This document shows, in pieces, positions 1 through 8,174 of a stretch of 46,184 bases of DNA. Origin of the DNA: Bacillota bacterium. GTDB lineage: Bacteria > Bacillota_I > Bacilli_A > ML615J-28 > CAG-698. A model generated the notes under the pieces. It was not told the origin of the DNA. It was given only the letters and a program-made list of their open reading frames with translations, and ran no database searches. A program made the position numbers and the translations under genes. The stretch covers positions 1-46,184 of the forward strand of contig JAEYQM010000051.1 in the NCBI GenBank assembly GCA_023410025.1, written 5' to 3'. The first letter of the stretch is position 1, and every line of letters begins with the position of its first letter.

Positions 1-633
1 TAGTTTTTGTTTTATTCCGTGTGGGTCATATACAAATTTATAAAATTTTCTTTGATATATTACTGATGAATTAACATGATTAAATCCATCATCTTTATTA
101 AAGACATTTTTATAAACAGTATCAAAACCATTTTTTAATGATTTATCAAGTTTTTTTAATGTTAATACTTCTTGACTAATCTTAAATTTATTAGGATTTT
201 TTTTATATCCTTCTTTGATAATATATGAATCCATTGCTCTTTCAAGTTTTGTATGAAGTCCACGATACTTTAAACTGGATGGATCATCCTTTTTAAATAA
301 TCCAGTTTTATGAAATACATATGGATGTGCTTTTACATCCAATGCATAGTGACATATAAAGCCAGCAAGATAACTAAACATTTTAGGTTCACTCTTAGAT
401 ACTTTATTTAATTCTATAAAGAAATCTCTAGTCTTATTGTTATGCATGTAATTTCCAAATTCTAAACTTTTTTTGTTTTCTTTTCCTTTTAAAAACTTTA
501 CAAAGAAAAACGGATCTGGTCCTGCAGTTGCAAAGTCATATAGATTAACATTATCTATTTTTTCCCTTACTTCTTCATCTAATTTCTCAAACACTTTTTT
601 TCCAAAGTAATGATGCATTACTAAATCAGGCAT
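1..633 (-). CDS. zinc-dependent phospholipase C-like protein (3' end beyond window)
   Basis: The open frame runs from an ATG at 631-633 off the left edge, giving 211 residues of an unfinished protein. It begins MPDLVMHHYFG, has a GPDPFFF motif near residue 38, and further on an H/C-rich stretch GFICHYALDVKAHPYVFH near residues 91-108. This spacing of His and Asp matches the Zn-dependent phospholipase C/S1-P1 nuclease fold as seen in small uncharacterised Firmicutes proteins. The known family binds zinc through these His/Asp residues, but the substrate of the short members is not established. No signal peptide is visible in the part seen. Its start overlaps the 3' end of the pseudouridine synthase gene by 13 bases, so the two are probably co-transcribed and translationally coupled. 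Confidence 0.75.
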   Translation of the reverse strand, partial: MPDLVMHHYFGKKVFEKLDEEVREKIDNVNLYDFATAGPDPFFFVKFLKGKENKKSLEFGNYMHNNKTRDFFIELNKVSKSEPKMFSYLAGFICHYALDVKAHPYVFHKTGLFKKDDPSSLKYRGLHTKLERAMDSYIIKEGYKKNPNKFKISQEVLTLKKLDKSLKNGFDTVYKNVFNKDDGFNHVNSSVIYQRKFYKFVYDPHGIKQKL

Positions 634-1469
634 AATTGCTCCTTAATCCATTCTGGATATTTTATAATATTTATTTCTTGTTTTGTTATAGGATGAATAA
701 ACTTCATATTATAACAATGTAGATATAATCTATCGGCTTGTTCACCATATAGAACATCACCAATTAAAGGATGACCCAAATGAGACATGTGGACACGGAT
801 TTGATGGGTTCTTCCCGTTCCTAAAATTACTTCAAGTAAAGTCCTATCATCATATTCTTTTATAACTTTGTAATATGTAATAGCTTCTTGACCATCAGGA
901 GAAACCATTCTTAAAATATTTTTTTCTGTAACTCTTTTTATTGGTAAACAGATTTTTCCTATCTTTTCTTCCATTATACCCTTTACTATACATAGATATT
1001 TCTTTTCAAAATTACATTTACTCATCTCAAAGTGCATATACCCTGACTTTGCAATAATAACAATTCCTGTTGTACTATAGTCTAAGCGATTTACAACATG
1101 AATATTTGCATCAATATTTTGCTCATGAAAGTAAGCGGCTGCTACAGATATTAAGTTATCAAATTGATGTTTTCTTGAAGGTTGTATGGCAAGATTATTT
1201 GGTTTATTAACAATAAGTAAATATTCATCTTCATATAAAATATCTAAATCACTTTTATTTATTAAAAAATCGGGGTTCATTTTTTCCTCGATTTTAATTA
1301 TTATTTCGTCTCCTCTTGAAACCATTTCATGGTTTTTCCTAAGCTCACCATTCACATATAGACAATTATTAACTCTAATTTTTCTTAGTAAAGTCCTAGA
1401 GCAACCTTTATTTTTTAAATAATCTTTAATTATAGCTTTTTCTATTTCAACAATATATTTAATTTCCAT
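621..1469 (-). CDS. RluA-family 23S rRNA-type pseudouridine synthase
   Basis: This 282-residue protein has an N-terminal S4-like RNA-binding segment (about residues 14-60, SRTLLRKIRVNN then a Gly/Asp turn) and an RluA catalytic domain. The catalytic Asp lies in VVNRLDYSTTG (Asp130), and GRTHQIRVHMSHLGHPLIGD is the conserved C-terminal motif of the family. RluA/RluD enzymes convert uridine to pseudouridine in 23S rRNA; which position is modified cannot be told from sequence. The length fits the family. No Shine-Dalgarno sequence precedes the ATG. Instead TGATATAAT ends seven bases before the A of the ATG, so the mRNA is probably leaderless. The gene upstream has its own terminator, so this gene starts a new transcript. 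Confidence 0.9.
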   Translation of the reverse strand: MEIKYIVEIEKAIIKDYLKNKGCSRTLLRKIRVNNCLYVNGELRKNHEMVSRGDEIIIKIEEKMNPDFLINKSDLDILYEDEYLLIVNKPNNLAIQPSRKHQFDNLISVAAAYFHEQNIDANIHVVNRLDYSTTGIVIIAKSGYMHFEMSKCNFEKKYLCIVKGIMEEKIGKICLPIKRVTEKNILRMVSPDGQEAITYYKVIKEYDDRTLLEVILGTGRTHQIRVHMSHLGHPLIGDVLYGEQADRLYLHCYNMKFIHPITKQEINIIKYPEWIKEQLCLI

Positions 1470-1475
1470 ATTTTT

Positions 1476-1484
1476 ATTATATCA
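1476..1484 (-). promoter_or_regulatory. extended -10 promoter of the pseudouridine synthase gene
   Basis: On the minus strand the bases read TGATATAAT, a TGn extended -10 element. A transcript starting seven bases after the hexamer would begin at base 1469, the first base of the start codon. No convincing -35 box is seen at 16-18 bases upstream. Confidence 0.6.
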
Positions 1485-1598
1485 TAAAATGTCAGAAAAA
1501 ACATAATTTTTAAACTTTTTATTAAATTTTATAAGTTTAAAAATCAGAAATATATTTTTTACTATTTTTAAAAGTTTAAAAAATTATAATTATTAATA

Positions 1599-1638
1599 AA
1601 AAAGACACTTAGAAAAATATTTTCATAAGTGTCTTTTT
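1599..1638 (-). terminator. terminator of the EF-G-like gene
   Basis: The arms AAAGACACTTA (1601-1611) and TAAGTGTCTTT (1626-1636) form an 11-bp stem, with A/T runs on both sides. It follows the EF-G-like gene and could also work on the other strand. Confidence 0.8.
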
Positions 1639-1681
1639 TTAATGCTTCTATAAAATATTACCGTATAAATTTAGTATTAAT

Positions 1682-3742
1682 TTATGCTTTTTTATACTCT
1701 TCAATTATCTTTTTAGTTTGTAATTCTGGTACATCTTCGTATCTTATAAATTTACGTGAGAATCTACCACTTGCTTGAGTCATTGCTTTTAATTCAGTAG
1801 TATACTTAACAATTTCAGATTCAGGCACTTCAGCTGTGATTTTAACTTTACCACCATCAAGATCCTCAGTTCCTAAAATTCTGCCTCTTCTCTTATTCAT
1901 ATCACCCATTACTGTTCCTAGATATTCCGATTTAACAATAATTTCTAGTTCCATAATTGGTTCTAAAATTGCAAGTTTTAACTTCTCAGATGCATTTTTA
2001 AATGCAAGTCCGGCAGCTAATACAAACGATATTTCATTAGAGTCTACTGGATGATAGCTTCCATCATATAATGTAGCCTTAACACCTATTACAGGAAATC
2101 CTGCAAGTGGCCCATGTTCTAATGCTTTTATTAACCCTTTTTCAACTGCTGGGAAGTATCCTTTAGGAACAGATCCACCAAATACATCTTCAGCAAATTC
2201 AAATTCTTTTTGAGAAGGTTCAAACTTAATCCATACATCACCAAATTGTCCAGCGCCACCAGATTGCTTTTTATGTCTTCCTTGGGCTTCAGTTTTCGAA
2301 CGAATTGTTTCACGATATACAATTTTTGGATCAGTTATATCAACATCAACTTTAAATTGATTTTTTAATTTATCAATAATATATCCAATATGAGTCATAC
2401 CTTGTCCACCAATTAATAATTGGGCAGTTTCAGGATTTCTCTTTGTTTCAAAAGTTTCATCTTCTAAAGCTAATTTTTGTAAGGCAACAGAGATTTTTTC
2501 TTCGTCTTGTTTGTTCTTTGGATTTACAGCAAGATAAATTGTTGGTGTTGGATGTGGAGTTTTTTCAAATATAATTGGTGATTTTTTATCACAGAAAGTT
2601 GCTGAAGTGTAAAGTTCAGTTAGTTTTGCAACTGCGACGATATCACCAGCATAAGCAACATCCACAGGAATTTGTGTTTTTCCCATTAATGAGAATAGTT
2701 GAGGAACTTTAATTACCTTATCTTCAACTGGTAAGTAAACTTCTTGACCAACTCTTACAACACCTGAATAGATCTTAAACATATTAATTGTTCCTACAAA
2801 TGGGTCAACAATTGTTTTAAATACAAACGCAGATAATGGAGCATCATCTTTAGTTTCACGAACAATTTCTTCACCTTTTTGATTTTTTCCGGAAATAGGT
2901 TTTAAATCTAGAGGTGATGGCATGAAATCGACTACCATATCTAGTAATGTTTCAATACCTACATCTTTTGTAACAGCTGATACTAATACTGGATATATGT
3001 CACCATTTACTGTTCCAGTTCTTAATCCAGTTTTAATTTCTTCTTCAGATAGTGATCCTTCACTAAAATATTTTTCTAATAATTCTTCACTAGTTTCAGC
3101 AACGGCTTCTTGAATTCTTCCATATAATTCATTAACCATTTCCATTTTATCAGCATAGATTTCACCTTGACGGATTTTACCATCTTCAAATATGAATGCT
3201 TTCTTTTCAACAACGTTAGCAAATCCATCAAAGCCCATGCTCTTTCCTAATGGCCAGCAAAATGGTGCTGCACGTTTACCTAATTTTTCGCGTATATTAT
3301 CTAGTATATTTTCAAAGTTAATGTTTTCTTTATCCATTTTATTTACAAGTATTAAAGTTGGGATATTTCTGTTTCTTAATTCATCCCATGCTCTTTCAGT
3401 TCCTACTTCAATACCTTTTGATGCATCTATTACTAAGATTGCACCTTTCACAACAGCTAAAACATTTTCGACTTCACCAATAAATTCTTCATTTCCTGGT
3501 GTGTCTATAAAGTTAATTTTGTGATTTTTCCATTCAACTGGAATTAAACTTGCAGACAATGTAGTTTGTCTATTTTGTTCTTCTTGGGTGTAGTCACTTA
3601 CTGTGTTTTTTCTTTCTACTTCCCCTTTTTTTTCAATGGCCCCGCTCACATAAAGTAATGACTCAGAAAGTGATGTTTTCCCACTCCCTAAATGTCCCAA
3701 GATTGCAATATTCCTAATCGAACTAGCATGATATTCTCTCAT
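1682..3742 (-). CDS. EF-G-like translation GTPase (EF-G-2 type)
   Basis: This 686-residue protein has the domain order of EF-G: GTPase with GHLGSGKTS (16-24), DTPGNEEF (80-87), NKMDKE and SAVTKD, then domains II to V with the conserved block from PKIVYRETI to GGAGQFGDVWIKFEP. It is close to the EF-G paralogue class typified by Thermus EF-G-2 rather than to FusA. The His of the DTPGH motif needed for fast GTP hydrolysis in EF-G is Asn84, so hydrolysis is probably slow or differently triggered. Whether it acts in elongation, ribosome rescue or recycling is not known. A strong site, AAAGGAGG, precedes the ATG, and a terminator follows, so the gene appears to stand alone. Confidence 0.88.
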   Translation of the reverse strand: MREYHASSIRNIAILGHLGSGKTSLSESLLYVSGAIEKKGEVERKNTVSDYTQEEQNRQTTLSASLIPVEWKNHKINFIDTPGNEEFIGEVENVLAVVKGAILVIDASKGIEVGTERAWDELRNRNIPTLILVNKMDKENINFENILDNIREKLGKRAAPFCWPLGKSMGFDGFANVVEKKAFIFEDGKIRQGEIYADKMEMVNELYGRIQEAVAETSEELLEKYFSEGSLSEEEIKTGLRTGTVNGDIYPVLVSAVTKDVGIETLLDMVVDFMPSPLDLKPISGKNQKGEEIVRETKDDAPLSAFVFKTIVDPFVGTINMFKIYSGVVRVGQEVYLPVEDKVIKVPQLFSLMGKTQIPVDVAYAGDIVAVAKLTELYTSATFCDKKSPIIFEKTPHPTPTIYLAVNPKNKQDEEKISVALQKLALEDETFETKRNPETAQLLIGGQGMTHIGYIIDKLKNQFKVDVDITDPKIVYRETIRSKTEAQGRHKKQSGGAGQFGDVWIKFEPSQKEFEFAEDVFGGSVPKGYFPAVEKGLIKALEHGPLAGFPVIGVKATLYDGSYHPVDSNEISFVLAAGLAFKNASEKLKLAILEPIMELEIIVKSEYLGTVMGDMNKRRGRILGTEDLDGGKVKITAEVPESEIVKYTTELKAMTQASGRFSRKFIRYEDVPELQTKKIIEEYKKA

Positions 3743-3835
3743 CTTTTATCCTCCTTTGGAAACGATTACATATGCTTATATTATATAATATTTTTTAAAA
3801 AATTGCACTATATTTTTTAAAAAAATTACAAAAAG

Positions 3836-3866
3836 TAAAAAAATAACAATGCATTTGCATTGTTAT
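3836..3866 (-). terminator. terminator of the U32-acyltransferase-zinc ribbon operon
   Basis: An inverted repeat (ATAACAATG with CATTGTTAT, separated by a short AT centre) overlaps the stop codon of the zinc-ribbon gene. It is followed on the minus strand by a run of seven T and further T-rich bases. Confidence 0.8.
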
Positions 3867-4531
3867 AAGTGAAATCTTTTCTTTAATTCATCCTTAGTCG
3901 CTCTATCAGCAAAGAAAATCATACCAAAAATTGTAATAATTGAAACACCTGCAGCAGATATACTTGGCCATAAAACATCTACAATTTTAGTAAAGTAAAG
4001 GATTAATGGTACAAATCCAATTATTACTGCAATTAGTAAATAGAATAAATAATCTGAATATATCATTGGTTTACTAATAATAATTATAATTATTGATAGT
4101 GTTGTTACAATACAGATAAATGGAATTACATAATCAAGGGCCCATGATCCTGAATTCGATAATTCCTCAATAGCAACAACCACTATTGATAATGTAATCA
4201 TTTGAATGACTAGTCTTAAAGCAACATTACTTTTACTCATAATTGTCGATCTAATTAATATTAGTCCATAGAAGACACCAATTATTACATATATTGACCA
4301 TAAATGTTTAGGATTAGTTAATAAATTTATTAATAGTGAAATTACAATAGTAATAATTGATGTGAATAATAATATTCTTAGAAATAAATTTATTTTTTTA
4401 GAATTACTATTATATGGTGGGTATAACATAGTTTGTGTTTCTTTGTTTGGATTGTCTAGTATTTGCCCACATAGAGGACAAGTCTTACGATGTGAATTTA
4501 CATTAACTTTACATTTACTACATTTTTTCAT
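3863..4531 (-). CDS. zinc-ribbon membrane protein (DUF6320-like)
   Basis: This 222-residue protein starts with a four-Cys zinc ribbon (Cys4, Cys7, Cys18, Cys21; CxxC...CPLC). About six hydrophobic segments follow from residue 48 onwards, ending in a short basic tail. The architecture and its place directly behind an HxxxDG acyltransferase-like gene match the DUF6320 families found beside alcohol acetyltransferase-like genes in Firmicutes. That family name rests on memory of gene neighbourhoods, not on a search. The role is unknown. The start lies one base after the end of the upstream gene, so the three-gene operon is tightly coupled. The ribbon spacing is the same as in the plus-strand protein at 24178. 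Confidence 0.75.
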   Translation of the reverse strand: MKKCSKCKVNVNSHRKTCPLCGQILDNPNKETQTMLYPPYNSNSKKINLFLRILLFTSIITIVISLLINLLTNPKHLWSIYVIIGVFYGLILIRSTIMSKSNVALRLVIQMITLSIVVVAIEELSNSGSWALDYVIPFICIVTTLSIIIIIISKPMIYSDYLFYLLIAVIIGFVPLILYFTKIVDVLWPSISAAGVSIITIFGMIFFADRATKDELKKRFHL

Positions 4532-4532
4532 G

Positions 4533-5798
4533 TCACACCTCTAACTCATTACTTTCTATTGTTAGGTTTACACCTTCATTAGCTAAGAATCTAAAGAAAT
4601 ATTTTTGAATACTTCTATCAAGTAAATAACTTGAGAAAGTGATTGTTATTTTATTATTGAAAGTTATAGCACCTAGATTTACAGGTGTATTCTTACTGCA
4701 ACCAGTTGTGAAGATGACTTTATCAATATGTTTTTTCATTTCTTCAGGCAAACCAAAGACACCTAGATTTGAAAAACTAAAGGAGTGAATTTGATCAGCT
4801 AAGATATTATATCCTATTCTCATCGCAAATTGTTTTATAAAGATAGGAGCTATACGTAATGCGAAATTTCTTTCTGTTCTAACATTGGATGTGAAACGCA
4901 TTTGTAGAGTTTCTTTTTGTAATTCCTCTTTCATATCTTTTTTTACAACTTCTAAGATACTTTCAAAACTGTGTTCCTTAGAAAAATCAACCATAGTTCT
5001 TACATATAGTGAAAAATTTCTAAGAGTCTTAGAAGGGAAGAATCTTCTTAAATTTACAGGAATAAACATTGTATATGGTTTATCTTTATTTTCAAAAATA
5101 TGACGACGACGATAACAACTATAAATAACTAAACTTGCAAGTAATTCCGTTATTGTGCAATTAAACTTTTTAGCAACGCCCTTAAGTTCACCAATATCAC
5201 AAGTACCGACAATTACACCCATCCAATCATCCTCATATTGAGGAGCAGTATATTTAAGTGATTTATATTCTTTTCTTGTGTTTTTTAATTTAGGATTATA
5301 ATGGGTATTGAAGAAATCAGTTATTTCTTCACGATTTACTTCTACTTCATTTGTTAGTATTTCTTGGGAATCAATATGAACATCTTTTAATGTAAGATAC
5401 GTATACACAATTGATTTTAAGAATTCTAATGCTCCAGTTCCATCAGTTAAGGAATGAAAAGTTTCTAAGGCAATTCTTTTATCAAAATAACTTAATCTAA
5501 ATTTATATCCATTATTTTCTTTGTGGTTTACAAACATCCTACAAACATTAGGACTTTCTGGTTCAATTATTGGTGTGTTTTCATTGTCTTCAAAATAAAA
5601 CCAGAACAATCCTTTTTTTAGTTTTACTTTAAGCATTGGAAATCTTTGAATTGTTAATTCAAGGGCTTTTTGAAGAACTAATGGATCTACCTCATCAACC
5701 ATTTCAAATGACAAACGAAAAACATTTGATCGTTTCGAATTTGAAACTGCAGGAAAAATTTTTGCAGCATTATCTAACTTATACCATTTTCTTGCCAT
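4533..5798 (-). CDS. condensation/alcohol acetyltransferase-like protein
   Basis: This 421-residue protein carries the acyltransferase motif HxxxDG (FHSLTDG, His115 and Asp119) of the chloramphenicol acetyltransferase-like/condensation fold. A later motif, FSNLGVFGLPEEM, resembles the second half of alcohol acetyltransferase-like proteins. It presumably transfers an acyl group from a CoA-type donor, but the acceptor is unknown. There is no signal peptide. The ATG overlaps the TAA of the U32 gene by one base (TAATG) with GGAG upstream, so translation is coupled to that gene. The zinc-ribbon membrane protein follows immediately and may be its partner. Confidence 0.8.
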   Translation of the reverse strand: MARKWYKLDNAAKIFPAVSNSKRSNVFRLSFEMVDEVDPLVLQKALELTIQRFPMLKVKLKKGLFWFYFEDNENTPIIEPESPNVCRMFVNHKENNGYKFRLSYFDKRIALETFHSLTDGTGALEFLKSIVYTYLTLKDVHIDSQEILTNEVEVNREEITDFFNTHYNPKLKNTRKEYKSLKYTAPQYEDDWMGVIVGTCDIGELKGVAKKFNCTITELLASLVIYSCYRRRHIFENKDKPYTMFIPVNLRRFFPSKTLRNFSLYVRTMVDFSKEHSFESILEVVKKDMKEELQKETLQMRFTSNVRTERNFALRIAPIFIKQFAMRIGYNILADQIHSFSFSNLGVFGLPEEMKKHIDKVIFTTGCSKNTPVNLGAITFNNKITITFSSYLLDRSIQKYFFRFLANEGVNLTIESNELEV

Positions 5799-8047
5799 TA
5801 TAAAACTCCTTCATGATAGTGGCCTAGACTATCCTCAATAGTTAATTTATAATTCTTATCATTAATAAATGATTCGTAAAAACCTCTTACAATTTCATCA
5901 ATATCCTTCTCAATTGAAAAGTCTAGTAATATATTGTTTATATTCATTTGTTTTAATTCAGATAATTTTGAAAATAAGTTTAGTTGTTTAGTGCTTAATA
6001 CTTTCAAATTACAGTTACCATCATCAATTAATGGTAATCTGTTTCCCCCTTCATTTAAATAGTATTGTTTCACATAACATTTCTTACAATTCTTCTTTTC
6101 TAAACCTAATGCTTTATTAATTAAACAATGTTTAGTAATCATTAATTCGATATGACCATAAACCATCATCATTACATTAGGGTATACTCCATATCTAAGT
6201 TTGTAAGCCTTAATAGCATTATCAATTTCAACTTTAGAAAGTTCAATTGATAATCCAATTATTTTTGCTCCTCTTTCATGAAGAAAGTTTAGAGCATAAG
6301 AATTAAAGCAGTTTAAATAAACACTAGAAATATCATAATTTGAAAAGTCATATAAATCCAATGAATTTTCATTTGAAATTCTCGGATTTATTAAAATGAT
6401 ATTGTCATTATCAATATTATATTCTTTCTTTTCCACAAGAATATTTCCTATGCCTAAATTAATTAATTGATCCCTTTGTGCCTTATCTCTTACTTTTATA
6501 TAGATATTTTTGCTATTATCTTCATTATGAATAAAGCCTTTATAATCTGAAAATCTAATTGTCCTTTTGGCTTTACGTAAATTATCAAGCATCTCAAAAG
6601 CATTTCTTCTCATCTCATTCAATAGTTTTATTTGAATAAATCTATCTTTAATAAGACATTCTAATTTTTCAAATTCATAATGTGTTGATGATGTTTTATT
6701 GACTTGATCAATGATACGTTTATAGAATTCCTTATTATCTGATGGTATACTTTTCTCTTGTGTTTTTGATACTACTGTATTAATTCCATCAGTTATTTCT
6801 AACATTATATAATCATTATCTAGATATAATTTACCATTTATTTTGATCTTTTTACTTACAACATTGTTGATTTCTTCAATTAAAGAAGCATCAGTTGTTT
6901 TTAAAACATCAGAATTAATGTTTACTTCAACATGGGTTCTTACCTTAATGATATCGCCAATATTTCCAACTTTAGCTAATTTTTCATTAACAATTATTCC
7001 ATTAATTGTTATAGCATCTTCTACACTTCCAACAATTCTAATACTATCATTATTATGAAGCACATTTGATAATTTAATGTACGCGTAATTCTTAATAACT
7101 TTTACAACTTTTCCAATTTTAATACCTATATGGTTTGGGGTATTAATATTAGTAATTTCAGTATTATTGGCATTATTAATGAATCCTTTAGTAAATTCAC
7201 GATTAAACATAACCGCCATTTTTTCTTTATTTACATCATTATTAGCTTTTCTTAGGGCTTCATAATAACTTCTTACAACAACACCAACATATTCTGGACG
7301 CTTCATTCTTCCTTCAATTTTGAATGATTTGACTCCTGCATTTACAAAATCTTGAATAAAATCAATTGTCATTAATTCTTTAGTGCTTAATAAATACCCT
7401 TCATCAACAACACCATCTTCAGTAGTTTCTAACTTATAACCCTTTCTACAAGGTTGGGCACATCTTCCACGATTTCCACTTCTGTTTCCAGCAAAGCTAG
7501 ATATATAACAGTTTCCAGAATAACATACACATAATGCTCCATGGACAAACACTTCTACTTCAATATCTTTAATCTTGCAAATTTCTTCAATCGTTTTAAT
7601 GTCTATTTCTCTTGCAACAACGATTCTTTTAATTCCCATTGATTTTAAAAACAATGCTTGTTTTACGGAATGACAATTTATTTGTGTTGATGCATGTATT
7701 TCTAAATCAGGAAAAACTTGTGAGCAATATCTAATTAGACCAAAATCTTGCATGATTACGCCATCAATATTGTTCTCATACAAGAATTTCACAAACTCAA
7801 CAGCCTCATCAAATTCTGTTTCTTTGATTAAAGTATTTACTGTAACATATACTTTCACACCCATTATATGAGCATAATCAACAATTTCAATTAAATCATT
7901 ATTATCAAAATTTGATGCATATGCTCTGGCACTAAAAGTTTTACCTCCTAGATAAACGGCATTTGCACCATTGTTAATAGCATTTATAAAGGCTTCCTTT
8001 GTCCCTGCTGGTGCTAATATCTCTATATCATTTACTCTTTTATTCAA
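5798..8047 (-). CDS. U32 peptidase family protein, RlhA-like
   Basis: This 749-residue protein opens with EILAPAGTKEAFINAINNGA, the hallmark of the U32 family. The Cys motif CVCYSGNCYIS followed by GRCAQPC binds an iron-sulfur cluster in characterised relatives. A long C-terminal region with a further Cys cluster (KKNCKKCYV) fits the two-part RlhA/YdcP layout. RlhA makes 5-hydroxycytidine in 23S rRNA in E. coli, while other U32 proteins hydroxylate tRNA or ubiquinone precursors, so the exact substrate is uncertain. It is longer than E. coli RlhA (653). The start is TTG with AGGAG six bases upstream. It heads the operon with the acyltransferase and the zinc-ribbon protein. Confidence 0.85.
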   Translation of the reverse strand: MNKRVNDIEILAPAGTKEAFINAINNGANAVYLGGKTFSARAYASNFDNNDLIEIVDYAHIMGVKVYVTVNTLIKETEFDEAVEFVKFLYENNIDGVIMQDFGLIRYCSQVFPDLEIHASTQINCHSVKQALFLKSMGIKRIVVAREIDIKTIEEICKIKDIEVEVFVHGALCVCYSGNCYISSFAGNRSGNRGRCAQPCRKGYKLETTEDGVVDEGYLLSTKELMTIDFIQDFVNAGVKSFKIEGRMKRPEYVGVVVRSYYEALRKANNDVNKEKMAVMFNREFTKGFINNANNTEITNINTPNHIGIKIGKVVKVIKNYAYIKLSNVLHNNDSIRIVGSVEDAITINGIIVNEKLAKVGNIGDIIKVRTHVEVNINSDVLKTTDASLIEEINNVVSKKIKINGKLYLDNDYIMLEITDGINTVVSKTQEKSIPSDNKEFYKRIIDQVNKTSSTHYEFEKLECLIKDRFIQIKLLNEMRRNAFEMLDNLRKAKRTIRFSDYKGFIHNEDNSKNIYIKVRDKAQRDQLINLGIGNILVEKKEYNIDNDNIILINPRISNENSLDLYDFSNYDISSVYLNCFNSYALNFLHERGAKIIGLSIELSKVEIDNAIKAYKLRYGVYPNVMMMVYGHIELMITKHCLINKALGLEKKNCKKCYVKQYYLNEGGNRLPLIDDGNCNLKVLSTKQLNLFSKLSELKQMNINNILLDFSIEKDIDEIVRGFYESFINDKNYKLTIEDSLGHYHEGVL

Positions 8048-8103
8048 AGTTAACTCCTCTTAAAATCTATATTATGTCATATATATTTTTTATTTCTAAT
8101 AAA

Positions 8104-8112
8104 ATTATACCA
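8104..8112 (-). promoter_or_regulatory. extended -10 promoter of the U32 operon
   Basis: The minus strand reads TGGTATAAT about 57 bases before the TTG start of the U32 gene and just after the terminator of the upstream gene. The -35 region is weak. Confidence 0.6.
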
Positions 8113-8141
8113 TAATTATCAGAAAAAAGATAGATAGACAA

Positions 8142-8168
8142 TAAAAAAACCCAACTATACAGTTGGGT
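8142..8168 (-). terminator. terminator of the 1062-residue membrane protein gene
   Basis: ACCCAACT (8149-8156), loop ATAC, AGTTGGGT (8161-8168), then seven T on the minus strand. A textbook intrinsic terminator. Confidence 0.92.
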
Positions 8169-8174
8169 ATTACT

